A DNA stretch of 13,555 nt from UBA932 sp031548545. GTDB lineage: Bacteria; Bacteroidota; Bacteroidia; Bacteroidales; UBA932. The position numbers were made by a program, and so were the translations under genes. The stretch is taken from the NCBI GenBank assembly GCA_031548545.1, contig JAVBQY010000002.1:1-13555 (forward strand), in the 5' to 3' direction. Shown here piece by piece: positions 5,558-12,266 of this stretch. How positions within the stretch are numbered: the first letter of the stretch is position 1; every line of letters begins with the position of its first letter. The notes under the pieces are model-generated. The model ran no database searches. It was not told the origin of the DNA and saw nothing but the letters and a program-made list of their open reading frames with translations.

Positions 5558-6826
5558 ATGTTAACGCTTAAAACCCTCCGGGAACAAACCGCTTTGGTGA
5601 TCGAAAGATTGGCGGTTAAACATTTTGACGCCAAGGGCGTCGTTGATCAGATCCTTGCGCTGGATGACCAACGCAAGGCCTTACAAACTAAACTCGACGA
5701 TAACCTGGCCGAGCAGAACGCTATGGCCAAGCAGATCGGCCAACTGATGCAACAAGGCAGGAAAGAAGAGGCCGAGGCCTCGAAACAAAAGACCGCCGCG
5801 TTGAAAGAACTGTCCAAGAGCTGGGAACAGGAACTGGCCGGCATAGAGAAACAACTCAACGATACTATTGTATTATTGCCCAATCTGCCTAATGAAATAG
5901 TGCCGCACGGGCGCGCCGCAGAAGACAATGTGGTGGTGCGCGAAGGTGGGGTCCGCCCTGCTTTGCAGCAGGCGCTGCCGCATTGGGAACTGACCAAAAA
6001 GTATGATATCATTGACTTTGACCTGGGCGTAAAACTCACCGGCGCAGGATTCCCGGTATATAAAGGGATGGGCGCCAAGCTGCAACGGGCGCTGGTGGCT
6101 TACTTTCTGGATAAGAACACGGCAGCCGGTTACCTGGAAGTACAACCGCCCCTGATGGTGAATGAGGCTTCGGGCTTCGGTACCGGGCAGTTGCCGGATA
6201 AGGAAGGACAGATGTACCATGTGGGGGTAGATAATTTTTACCTGATCCCGACGGCGGAAGTGCCGGTGACCAATATTTTCCGGGATGTGATCCTTAACCC
6301 CTCGGATTTTCCGGTGAAGCTGACGGCCTATACGCCCTGTTTCCGCCGTGAAGCCGGCTCCTACGGCAAGGATGTACGCGGGCTCAACCGCCTGCATCAG
6401 TTTGACAAGGTGGAAATAGTACAGCTGCAACTGCCGGAAAATTCATACAAGGCCCTGGATGAAATGGTAGCGCATGTGGAAGAGATCGTGCGTAGCCTGG
6501 GACTCCCCTACCGCATCCTGCGCCTCTGCGGCGGCGACATGAGTTTCACTTCGGCGCTGACCTATGATTTTGAGGTGTACTCCGCGGCACAGGAACGCTG
6601 GCTGGAGGTAAGCTCGGTGTCCAACTTTGAGTCTTTCCAGGCCAACCGCCTGAAACTGCGTTACCGCGATGAGCATAAGAAAACCCAGCTGGCCCACACC
6701 CTTAACGGCAGCTCGCTGGCCCTGCCGCGCATAGTAGCCGCCCTGCTGGAAAATAACCAGACACCGGAGGGTATAGTCGTGCCGGAGGTACTGCAGGCTT
6801 ATATGGGTTGTAAATTAATCTGCTAA
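5558..6826 (+). CDS. serS: Seryl-tRNA synthetase
   Basis: A 422-residue class II aminoacyl-tRNA synthetase that charges tRNA-Ser (and tRNA-Sec if present) with serine in the cytoplasm. Residues ~25-105 are the long antiparallel coiled-coil arm, rich in Gln, Lys, Glu and Ala, that grips the tRNA long variable arm. The catalytic domain follows: PTAEVPVTN (the TxE serine-binding loop, Thr232-Glu234), motif 2 FRREAGSYGKDVRGLNRLHQF (from residue 262, interrupted here for length only by the loop), DMSFTSALTYDFEV, and motif 3 LNGSSLALPRIVAALLENNQ near the C-terminus. Length and order are normal. ATG at 5558 follows the -7 box by 21 bp. It is monocistronic: a long hairpin lies 47 bp downstream and the next gene is on the other strand. 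Confidence 0.97.
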   Translation: MLTLKTLREQTALVIERLAVKHFDAKGVVDQILALDDQRKALQTKLDDNLAEQNAMAKQIGQLMQQGRKEEAEASKQKTAALKELSKSWEQELAGIEKQLNDTIVLLPNLPNEIVPHGRAAEDNVVVREGGVRPALQQALPHWELTKKYDIIDFDLGVKLTGAGFPVYKGMGAKLQRALVAYFLDKNTAAGYLEVQPPLMVNEASGFGTGQLPDKEGQMYHVGVDNFYLIPTAEVPVTNIFRDVILNPSDFPVKLTAYTPCFRREAGSYGKDVRGLNRLHQFDKVEIVQLQLPENSYKALDEMVAHVEEIVRSLGLPYRILRLCGGDMSFTSALTYDFEVYSAAQERWLEVSSVSNFESFQANRLKLRYRDEHKKTQLAHTLNGSSLALPRIVAALLENNQTPEGIVVPEVLQAYMGCKLIC

Positions 6827-6873
6827 GACACGCGGAGAAAGGTTGCCCGGCAGCGCAAAGACGCCGGATAAAG

Positions 6874-6920
6874 AAAATGTGCTGATGAGGATTGCGGGAG
6901 CAACTTCATCAGCACATTTT
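6874..6920. terminator. Long hairpin between serS and the EF-G paralog
   Basis: A perfect 15-bp inverted repeat (6874-6888 with 6906-6920). It extends to 17 bp with a G-T and a G-C pair, and has a 13-nt loop. The outer ends are AAAA/TTTT, so it can terminate both convergent genes. It stands between the serS stop (6826) and the stop of the minus-strand EF-G paralog (6942). Confidence 0.8.
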
Positions 6921-6941
6921 GCATGGGGAGGACAAGCGCGC

Positions 6942-9104
6942 TTATTCGTCTTTATCGTGGGCGTGCGCTTCGTATTCTTTTAAGAGTTTATCCTGTACAT
7001 CGGCCGGTACTTGTTGGTATTCGGCAAATTCCATGGTGAAGGAGGCGCGGCCGGAAGAGAGCGAGCTCAGGGCCGTAGAATATTTGTTCATCTCGGCCAG
7101 GGGAACACGGGCTTTCAGCACCTCGAAGCCTTTCACGCTGCTCATGCCTTCAATAACAGCACGGCGGTTCTGCAGATCACTCATCACATCACCCATCGCA
7201 TCGCCGGGCACCATCACTTCAAGGCTGTAAACCGGCTCCATGATTTTCGGGCCGGCTTTCTTGAAGGCTTCTTTAAAGGCATTGCGGCCAGCTAATTTGA
7301 AGGATAGTTCATTGGAATCCACCGGGTGCATCTTGCCATCGTATACATATACCTTAATGTCGCGGGCATAGGAACCGGTCAGGGGACCTTCTTCCATCTT
7401 TTCCATAATCCCTTTCAGGATGGCCGGCATAAAGCGGGCGTCAATGGAGCCGCCGACAATACAGTTGTAGTAGACCAGTTTACCACCCCAATCCAGCATA
7501 TGCTCTTCCTTGCCTTTCAGGTTCAGGACTTTTTCCTGTCCGTCTATTTTAAAGCGGTTGTTTTCAGGCGCCCCTTCGATGTAAGGCTCTATAATCATAT
7601 GCACTTCACCAAACTGTCCGGCGCCGCCCGATTGTTTTTTGTGCCGGTAGTCGGCAGCCGCCACCTTGGTGATGGTTTCGCGGTAAGGAATACGAGGCGG
7701 GAAGAAATCCACTTCTATTTTATGGATATTGTTCAACTGCCACTTGAGGGTATTGATATGGTGTTCGCCCTGTCCGCTCAGGATGGTCTGCTTCAATTCT
7801 TTTGAATATTCCACAATGATTGTGGGATCTTCGGCATGAGCGCGGTTCAGGATTTCACCTAATTTTTCGTCGTCTTTTTCCACCTTGGGCTTAATGGCGG
7901 TGCGGAATTTTGCAGGCGGGAACTTGATGGTATGGAATTGCCAGTCTTTACCGGCGCCATTAAGGGTCTGATTGGTCTTGGTATTTTTCAGTTTCACGGT
8001 GCAGCCCAGGTCACCGGCAAGCATCTCCGTTACCTTCTCCCGCTTCTTCCCTGCCACGGCATAAATGGCGGTAAGGCGCTCTTTGGTATCGTTAGCGGCA
8101 TTGATCAGGTCCATACCTTCGGTTATTTTCCCGGACATCACACGGAAATAAGAAACCTCACCCATGTGGGGCTCTATTACTGTCTTGAAAATAAAGATGG
8201 AAGGAGCGCCGCTGGGATCACAGGGCACCAACTCATCGGTGATGGTTTTGTAGTCGCGGGCCTTTTCGGGCGAGGGCGCCACGTTGATAATGAACTCCAT
8301 CAAACGTTTGGTGCCTATATCTTTCTTGGCGGATACGCAGAATACCGGCATCACCTGGCGGTGTACCAAGCCCGCACGCAGCCCCCGGCGGATCTCATCT
8401 TCGGTCAGGTTACCCTTGTCGAAGTATAATTCCATCAGGCGCTCATCATGTTCGGCCGCCACTTCCACCAAGGCCTTATGCAACTCGTTGGCGCGTTCTT
8501 CTTCTTCGGCCGGGATGGGCAGGTCTTCACGTATACCGCTATCGTCTTTGAAACGGTACATTTTCATGGTCAATACGTCAATAAACGCATTGAAAGAGGG
8601 GCCGGGATTCACCGGATATTGTACGAGGGCTAATTGACTGCCGAAATGTTGTTTCAGGCTGTCTACGGTATCTTCCCATGACGCTTTCTCAGCATCCAGC
8701 TGGTTTACGGCAAAAATAAGGGGTTTATTGTGGCGTTCGGCATAGCGGGCGAAGATATCGGTACCCACCTCTACGCCCTGCTGGGCATTCACCACCATCA
8801 GGCCCACGTCGGCTACTTTGAATGCCGAAATCACGCCTCCTACAAAGTCGTCGGAACCCGGCGTGTCAATAACATTTAACTTGCGGTCCATGAATTCCGT
8901 GTACAACATCGTAGGATAAATCGAACGCTGGTAGAGCTGCTCAATTTCACTGCTATCGCTCATGGTCGTTTTCGCCTCTACGGTACCACGACGGTCGATA
9001 ACTTTACCTTCAAACAGCATGGCCTCAGAAAGCGTGGTCTTGCCGGAGCGGGTTCCGCCCAACAATACCACATTGCGGATGTGATCGGTTGTGTACGTTT
9101 TCAT
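6942..9104 (-). CDS. fusA2: Elongation factor G paralog (EF-G2-like) lacking catalytic His
   Basis: A 720-residue translational GTPase with all five EF-G domains. G1 is GGTRSGKTT (residues 16-24). Switch I reads QRSIYPT (59-65) where EF-G has ERGITI. G3 is DTPGSDDF (80-87): Ser84 replaces the catalytic His of DTPGH. G4 is NQLD (134-137), with Gln replacing the Lys of NKxD. G5 is SAKK. Domain II follows (MSGKITEGMDL), then domain III (SGQGEHHINTLKW), domain IV (GGAGQFGEV, LDWGGKL) and domain V (PVYSLEVMVPGDAMGDVMSDLQNRR). It belongs to the EF-G2-like class rather than canonical FusA. From memory, a Bacteroides thetaiotaomicron EF-G paralog translocates without GTP hydrolysis and matters during carbon limitation; a similar role here is inferred. 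It is transcribed from its own promoter within the msrA terminator. Confidence 0.9.
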   Translation of the reverse strand: MKTYTTDHIRNVVLLGGTRSGKTTLSEAMLFEGKVIDRRGTVEAKTTMSDSSEIEQLYQRSIYPTMLYTEFMDRKLNVIDTPGSDDFVGGVISAFKVADVGLMVVNAQQGVEVGTDIFARYAERHNKPLIFAVNQLDAEKASWEDTVDSLKQHFGSQLALVQYPVNPGPSFNAFIDVLTMKMYRFKDDSGIREDLPIPAEEEERANELHKALVEVAAEHDERLMELYFDKGNLTEDEIRRGLRAGLVHRQVMPVFCVSAKKDIGTKRLMEFIINVAPSPEKARDYKTITDELVPCDPSGAPSIFIFKTVIEPHMGEVSYFRVMSGKITEGMDLINAANDTKERLTAIYAVAGKKREKVTEMLAGDLGCTVKLKNTKTNQTLNGAGKDWQFHTIKFPPAKFRTAIKPKVEKDDEKLGEILNRAHAEDPTIIVEYSKELKQTILSGQGEHHINTLKWQLNNIHKIEVDFFPPRIPYRETITKVAAADYRHKKQSGGAGQFGEVHMIIEPYIEGAPENNRFKIDGQEKVLNLKGKEEHMLDWGGKLVYYNCIVGGSIDARFMPAILKGIMEKMEEGPLTGSYARDIKVYVYDGKMHPVDSNELSFKLAGRNAFKEAFKKAGPKIMEPVYSLEVMVPGDAMGDVMSDLQNRRAVIEGMSSVKGFEVLKARVPLAEMNKYSTALSSLSSGRASFTMEFAEYQQVPADVQDKLLKEYEAHAHDKDE

Positions 9105-9125
9105 ATAACTTTAAGTTTAAAAATT

Positions 9126-9170
9126 AAAAATCCTATCTAGAAAACTCAAGGTTCCAAAGATAGGATTTTT
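9126..9170 (-). terminator. msrA terminator hairpin that also holds the EF-G2 promoter box
   Basis: A perfect 13-bp inverted repeat (9126-9138 with 9158-9170) and a 19-nt loop. On the minus strand, the direction of msrA, the stem ends in GGATTTTTAATTTTT, a U-rich tail. The -7 box of the downstream gene (9155-9162) sits in the first arm of the stem. Confidence 0.7.
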
Positions 9171-9185
9171 TTTCTTACGTGCAAC
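9155..9185 (-). promoter_or_regulatory. Promoter of the EF-G paralog (GTTG-N19-TATCTTTG)
   Basis: On the minus strand GTTG (9185-9182), a 19-nt spacer with an A8 tract, and TATCTTTG (9162-9155) fit the Bacteroidota promoter with one mismatch in the -33 box. The inferred start near 9148 gives a ~45-nt leader that contains only the second hairpin arm. Confidence 0.65.
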
Positions 9186-9216
9186 CGCCTTAGCTTACTT
9201 TTCTGTTACGCTTCTG

Positions 9217-9696
9217 TTAAAAACGGGGGGTGTAAATGTGGCAATAGGGCGCTTCGCCTGTCTTTTCGTAATAATGCTGGTGATAATCTTCGGCCTTATA
9301 AAAGGGAGCCGCCGGAGTAACTTTGGTTACGACCTTGTATCCCTTTGCTTTAAGCTGTTCAATCAAGGCCTCGGCCACGACTTTTTGCGCCCCGCCGGTA
9401 TAAAAAATCTCCGAACGGTAACGCAGGCCTTCATCCGGCCCCTGATGGTTCAGGTGAGTGGGGTCGTGTATCTCAAAAAAGTACTTAGCCAATTGCTCGT
9501 AGCTGACCATGGCCGGATCAAAGTCTACTTTTACGGTTTCGGCATGGCCGGTCAATTCGCGGTAGACCTCTTCATAGGTGGGATTAGCCGTGCTGCCGCC
9601 CATGAATCCTACTTCAATATTTTTTACGCCCGGCTCCTTGCCCAGGAGATATTCCACCCCCCAGAAACATCCGCCGGCGAAATAGGCTGTTTCCAT
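9217..9696 (-). CDS. msrA: Peptide methionine sulfoxide reductase MsrA
   Basis: A 159-residue MsrA that reduces methionine-S-sulfoxide in oxidised proteins. The catalytic GGCFWGVEY motif is at residues 8-16 with Cys10 as the nucleophile. Also visible are VGFMGG (29-34), PTYEEVYRELTGHAETVKV (39-57), FFEIHDPTHLNHQGPDEGLRYRS (68-90) and AEDYHQHYY near the C-terminus. Length is normal for the short cytoplasmic form with no signal peptide and no fused MsrB. A lone Cys in YCHIY near the end may help recycling. ATG at 9696 has no upstream alternative and stands 23 bp from a -7 box. It shares an oxidative-repair theme with the nearby superoxide dismutase, but the two are not in one operon. Confidence 0.95.
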   Translation of the reverse strand: METAYFAGGCFWGVEYLLGKEPGVKNIEVGFMGGSTANPTYEEVYRELTGHAETVKVDFDPAMVSYEQLAKYFFEIHDPTHLNHQGPDEGLRYRSEIFYTGGAQKVVAEALIEQLKAKGYKVVTKVTPAAPFYKAEDYHQHYYEKTGEAPYCHIYTPRF

Positions 9697-9718
9697 AATT
9701 CCTTTAATATTAATAGTA

Positions 9719-9726
9719 CAAATATA
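9719..9726 (-). promoter_or_regulatory. -7 box (TATATTTG) of msrA
   Basis: On the minus strand TATATTTG matches TAnnTTTG, 23 bp before the msrA ATG. It lies back to back with the divergent box at 9738-9745, leaving only 11 bp between them. Confidence 0.5.
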
Positions 9727-9737
9727 GATGATTTTTG

Positions 9738-9745
9738 TATCTTTG
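9738..9745 (+). promoter_or_regulatory. -7 box (TATCTTTG) of the small beta-barrel gene
   Basis: TATCTTTG matches the -7 consensus 16 bp before the ATG at 9761. It overlaps the in-frame upstream extension from ATG 9728, which argues that 9761 is the real start. No TTTG is seen at -33. Confidence 0.5.
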
Positions 9746-9760
9746 AGAAAACATCTGCTT

Positions 9761-10369
9761 ATGAAAAAAACAATTTTAACCCTCCTCCTTTGTAGTACGA
9801 CGTTCTTTGCCTTTGCCCAGCAAGGGCAGTTCTGGCTTGGCGGCAGTGTACAATATGCCTATAGTAATGCTAACGGCTCAAAAAGCCACAGCCTGAATAT
9901 AGCGCCCAGCGCAGAGTTTTATTTAGCCGATACCTGGAGCGTATACGGCGGACCGGTGTATGAATACCAGAAAGAGGTGTTTTCTCTAGCCAGTATTGAG
10001 GATCAATCCTACCAAGTATCGACACAATCCAGTATAGGCGGGATCGTCTTCGGAGTCATCAAATACTTCCCATTGAACGACAAATTGGCGCTCTACGCCC
10101 GCTTTGAAAGCGGCGGAGGTTGGGGAACGGCCAGCTACGGCACCTCTAATTACACGGTGTCCCGTTATAACATGGCATTAACCCCCGGTATCAATTACCT
10201 GTTGAGCGATAATATTGCCGCATGCCTGGAATTCGGCAAGGGCCTAAGACTTGACACCTCCTACTATACCAATAAAAACGACACCGGCAATATACACAAT
10301 GAATTTAATATCTCTGCCGACATACTGACCCCCAGTATCAGCCTCGGGTTGATGTTCCGGTTGAAATAG
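9761..10369 (+). CDS. Small outer-membrane beta-barrel protein
   Basis: A 202-residue protein with a clear Sec signal peptide (MKKTILTLLLCSTTFFAFA, cleavage before Gln20). The mature part alternates polar and hydrophobic residues with aromatic girdles (FWLGGSVQYAY, WSVYGGPVYEY, LALYARFESGGGW) and ends in SLGLMFRLK, which fits an 8-stranded outer-membrane beta-barrel of the OMP_b-brl/OmpW-like class. I cannot assign a transported substrate. An upstream ATG at 9728 in the same frame would add 11 residues before the signal peptide and overlap the promoter, so 9761 is preferred. It is divergent from msrA and converges on the barrel-encoding 3' half of the next gene, with only 19 bp between stops and no terminator hairpin visible. 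Confidence 0.75.
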   Translation: MKKTILTLLLCSTTFFAFAQQGQFWLGGSVQYAYSNANGSKSHSLNIAPSAEFYLADTWSVYGGPVYEYQKEVFSLASIEDQSYQVSTQSSIGGIVFGVIKYFPLNDKLALYARFESGGGWGTASYGTSNYTVSRYNMALTPGINYLLSDNIAACLEFGKGLRLDTSYYTNKNDTGNIHNEFNISADILTPSISLGLMFRLK

Positions 10370-10388
10370 GGACACTGTATAGCGCCGT

Positions 10389-11408
10389 CTAAAACAAGAG
10401 GTCCAAATCTATCCCTGTAAAAAAGGCCGGATAGTTGTGGGGTGAAATCATTGCGCCGGCTTTGAGTTTTAAAGGGAGGATCAACTGCAGGGGCAAGCGC
10501 GCCCAGGCCGGCATGTTGTAATAGTTAATTTTGAATAGAGAGCCAAACTGCAGGGCTACGGTAGGTACAAAAACAAACTCTACCTTTCCTTTGGTAATTT
10601 GCACACCGGCATCCATATAATTCGACACACCCAGGAAGCGTTTTTCGGCCACCCAGAAATCGATGTTATTCCGGAAGCCCAAACGGATCTGGTGCGTCAC
10701 AGGAGGTTTAGCATTTGAGAAGCCCGGATCGTTAACATCAATGTCATCAAGGTAAGAAAAGTCTATCATATCGTAATACCGGCCGAAACTATAAGCCAGC
10801 GTATATCCCATCCAGTAATCGACCGTTCCCCGTTTGCCCCCGTACTTGTTCAAGGAATAAACACTGATCGGGTTACCGATATTCAGGCGGAATTCCAGGC
10901 CCTCGTAATATACGCCATCAAATGAGGGTGTAATATTGAGGCCCAGCACCAGGCTATTGGCTGTACGGCTGCGCACAAAGCTGCGATAGTACAACAATTG
11001 CCCGGCCTTTTGCATATCATCCGTAATTTTTACCGTGTCCGGGAACAAGGTAGACAGGTCGGAATTGAACGGGATAGGCACCAGTTTCAAGGCCGGAATA
11101 GAGGCAATCAGAAAATCGGGTTGTTGGCCTTTGTCATCGGGAATCCGATTATAGAACGGAACGTGGTTTTCATTTTCATAGCTTTGTGCAAAGCCGTTCC
11201 AGACATCCGTGAGTGAAAGCTCTACGGCATGTATGGTACGGTTGGCCTCTGCCGTATAGTCGGCGTACCGGATGTCTAACAAACTTGTATCTTGCAGCCA
11301 TCTTTTTTTGCGTACTGTTGAAGAACTTATCACCGGAAGCCCGCCAGATTTCACCCTCACGATTGACGACCGTAACGCCTTCGGCATTGTAGAAATTATG
11401 CAGCGCAT
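10389..11408 (-). CDS. C-terminal beta-barrel half of a frameshifted phospholipase-like outer-membrane protein
   Basis: This frame carries the rest of the gene that begins at 12180. Meaningful sequence starts at about 11303 (RWLQDTSLLDIRYADYTAE); the stretch from ATG 11408 to there is the out-of-frame shadow of the N-terminal half, so 11408 is probably not a real start. The first ~90 useful residues continue the helical enzyme-like domain (VELSLTDVWNGFAQSYE). The last ~220 show alternating, aromatic-rich strands (YRSFVRSRTANSLVLGLN, YWMGYTLAYSFGRYY, HQIRLGFRNNIDFW) and end in FFTGIDLDLLF with a terminal Phe, as expected for an outer-membrane beta-barrel. If joined to the upstream half the protein would have about 596 residues. 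Confidence 0.65.
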   Translation of the reverse strand: MRCIISTMPKALRSSIVRVKSGGLPVISSSTVRKKRWLQDTSLLDIRYADYTAEANRTIHAVELSLTDVWNGFAQSYENENHVPFYNRIPDDKGQQPDFLIASIPALKLVPIPFNSDLSTLFPDTVKITDDMQKAGQLLYYRSFVRSRTANSLVLGLNITPSFDGVYYEGLEFRLNIGNPISVYSLNKYGGKRGTVDYWMGYTLAYSFGRYYDMIDFSYLDDIDVNDPGFSNAKPPVTHQIRLGFRNNIDFWVAEKRFLGVSNYMDAGVQITKGKVEFVFVPTVALQFGSLFKINYYNMPAWARLPLQLILPLKLKAGAMISPHNYPAFFTGIDLDLLF

Positions 11409-12180
11409 TATTGTTGGTCAGCGAGGCCACCAGCGAACGGTTGACCACCAGGTGGCCGGACACGAAAGAATCTTCCAGGAAATGGTCTGCAAAGCCATTG
11501 AATAAAAAGGCATAAAATAATAATTGTTTTGCATGTTCCGGATGGGTTTTCACCAGCTTTCCCGCCTGTTCGGCCAGATCGATGGCCAGGGCGTGAAGTG
11601 TCACGTAAAAGTCCAGGGAATTGGTCTTTTCCAATTTTTTGAAAATCGTTTCCACCTCTTGCGGGTGCTGGCATTCCTTGATCATGCTTTTGTTGAACTT
11701 CCTGAATTGCTGCTGGAAGGTCAAGCCATATTCGTAAAAATGCGCCTGGTTGACGGCAGCCAGCGTAAGGTAACTGAAATCCTTAAATGTAATCTTGCCA
11801 TTAGGGGCCGAGGTGTACCCCTGCTCCATGTACTGTTTATGCAAATAGATAATCTGCTGCATCAGCGTATTTTTCCGGCGCAATTGCTCTTCCAGCTGCA
11901 AGGCGTTGCGGGCATGGTCGCCGCTTAGCCCATTGAGCACACCATAGCCCACCGTCTCTCCACCAGCCACCGACAGGTCTTTAAAATAAAACGTATTTGT
12001 TTTCTCCTCTTTGGCGATATTCAGGAATTGCAGCAGGAAAGCGCCGTGCTCACTTTTTTGTATGCTTTCCATCATCCGGCGCCAGGCGGCATCACCAATA
12101 TCTTTGTGCTCGGAATAATCGTAAGCCATCGCCTTCACCGAGAAAGCTAACAGCAGCAATAGTAGGATTTTATATTTCAT
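11176..12180 (-). CDS. N-terminal half: zinc-dependent phospholipase C / S1-P1 nuclease-like domain, frameshifted
   Basis: A signal peptide (MKYKILLLLLLAFSVKAMA, cleavage before Tyr20) leads into an all-helical domain with the metal-ligand spacing of the zinc-dependent phospholipase C/S1-P1 nuclease superfamily: His25 (EHKDIG), Asp88-His89 (GDHARN), His147 (NQAHFY), His196 (LHALAID), then the hallmark DHFLEDSFVSGH (232-243) giving His233, Asp237 and His243, and His261 (LHNFYNAEG). VVNREGEIW (271-279) also recurs in bacterial members. Substrate (phospholipid or nucleic acid) cannot be told from sequence. Sense is lost after Lys293: the last ~42 residues read as frameshifted Arg/Cys-rich sequence, and the true continuation is in the frame ending at 10389. 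ATG at 12180 is fixed by the signal peptide. Confidence 0.7.
   Translation of the reverse strand: MKYKILLLLLLAFSVKAMAYDYSEHKDIGDAAWRRMMESIQKSEHGAFLLQFLNIAKEEKTNTFYFKDLSVAGGETVGYGVLNGLSGDHARNALQLEEQLRRKNTLMQQIIYLHKQYMEQGYTSAPNGKITFKDFSYLTLAAVNQAHFYEYGLTFQQQFRKFNKSMIKECQHPQEVETIFKKLEKTNSLDFYVTLHALAIDLAEQAGKLVKTHPEHAKQLLFYAFLFNGFADHFLEDSFVSGHLVVNRSLVASLTNNNALHNFYNAEGVTVVNREGEIWRASGDKFFNSTQKKMAARYKFVRHPVRRLYGRGQPYHTCRRAFTHGCLERLCTKL
11303..11309 (-). other. Frameshift at an A7 tract splitting the phospholipase-like/barrel gene
   Basis: On the minus strand the run CGC-AAAAAAA-GATGG joins the two halves. Removing one A (A7 to A6) gives Gln-Lys-Arg-Trp-Leu-Gln and restores a single ~596-residue frame. 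Sequencing or assembly error, a true mutation, slippage-based phase variation and transcriptional slippage all fit. Confidence 0.75.
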
Positions 12181-12217
12181 TTAACAAAGGTACAAATTTC
12201 AAGATAATAAAAAAGAA

Positions 12218-12248
12218 AGAGGGTGCCCAAAGATCTTGAACACCCTCT
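12218..12248 (-). terminator. Terminator of the type IX-secreted protein gene
   Basis: An 8-bp stem AGAGGGTG (12218-12225) with CACCCTCT (12241-12248) and a 15-nt loop. On the minus strand it is followed by TTCTTTTTTATT, a U-rich tail. It lies 18 bp after the stop at 12267 and just before the next gene's start. Confidence 0.75.
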
Positions 12249-12266
12249 CTTCCTACTTCCTGCTTA

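Noticed and set aside
7932..8429. Open frames on the plus strand opposite the EF-G paralog (also 7326-7805)
   Set aside because: They lie entirely within a conserved EF-G coding sequence and show no protein-like features.
9728..9760. Extended start of the small beta-barrel protein at ATG 9728
   Set aside because: It overlaps the TATCTTTG promoter box, and the Sec signal peptide begins exactly at ATG 9761.
11302..11310. Programmed -1 ribosomal frameshifting at the A7 run
   Set aside because: The downstream half is in the +1 frame relative to the upstream half, so a -1 slip does not join them. A one-base excess or polymerase slippage fits instead.
12185..12192. TACCTTTG on the minus strand as the promoter of the phospholipase-like gene
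   Set aside because: It matches TAnnTTTG but is only 4 bp from the ATG, so the transcript would start at or inside the start codon, and no -33 box is seen. The real promoter is left undecided.
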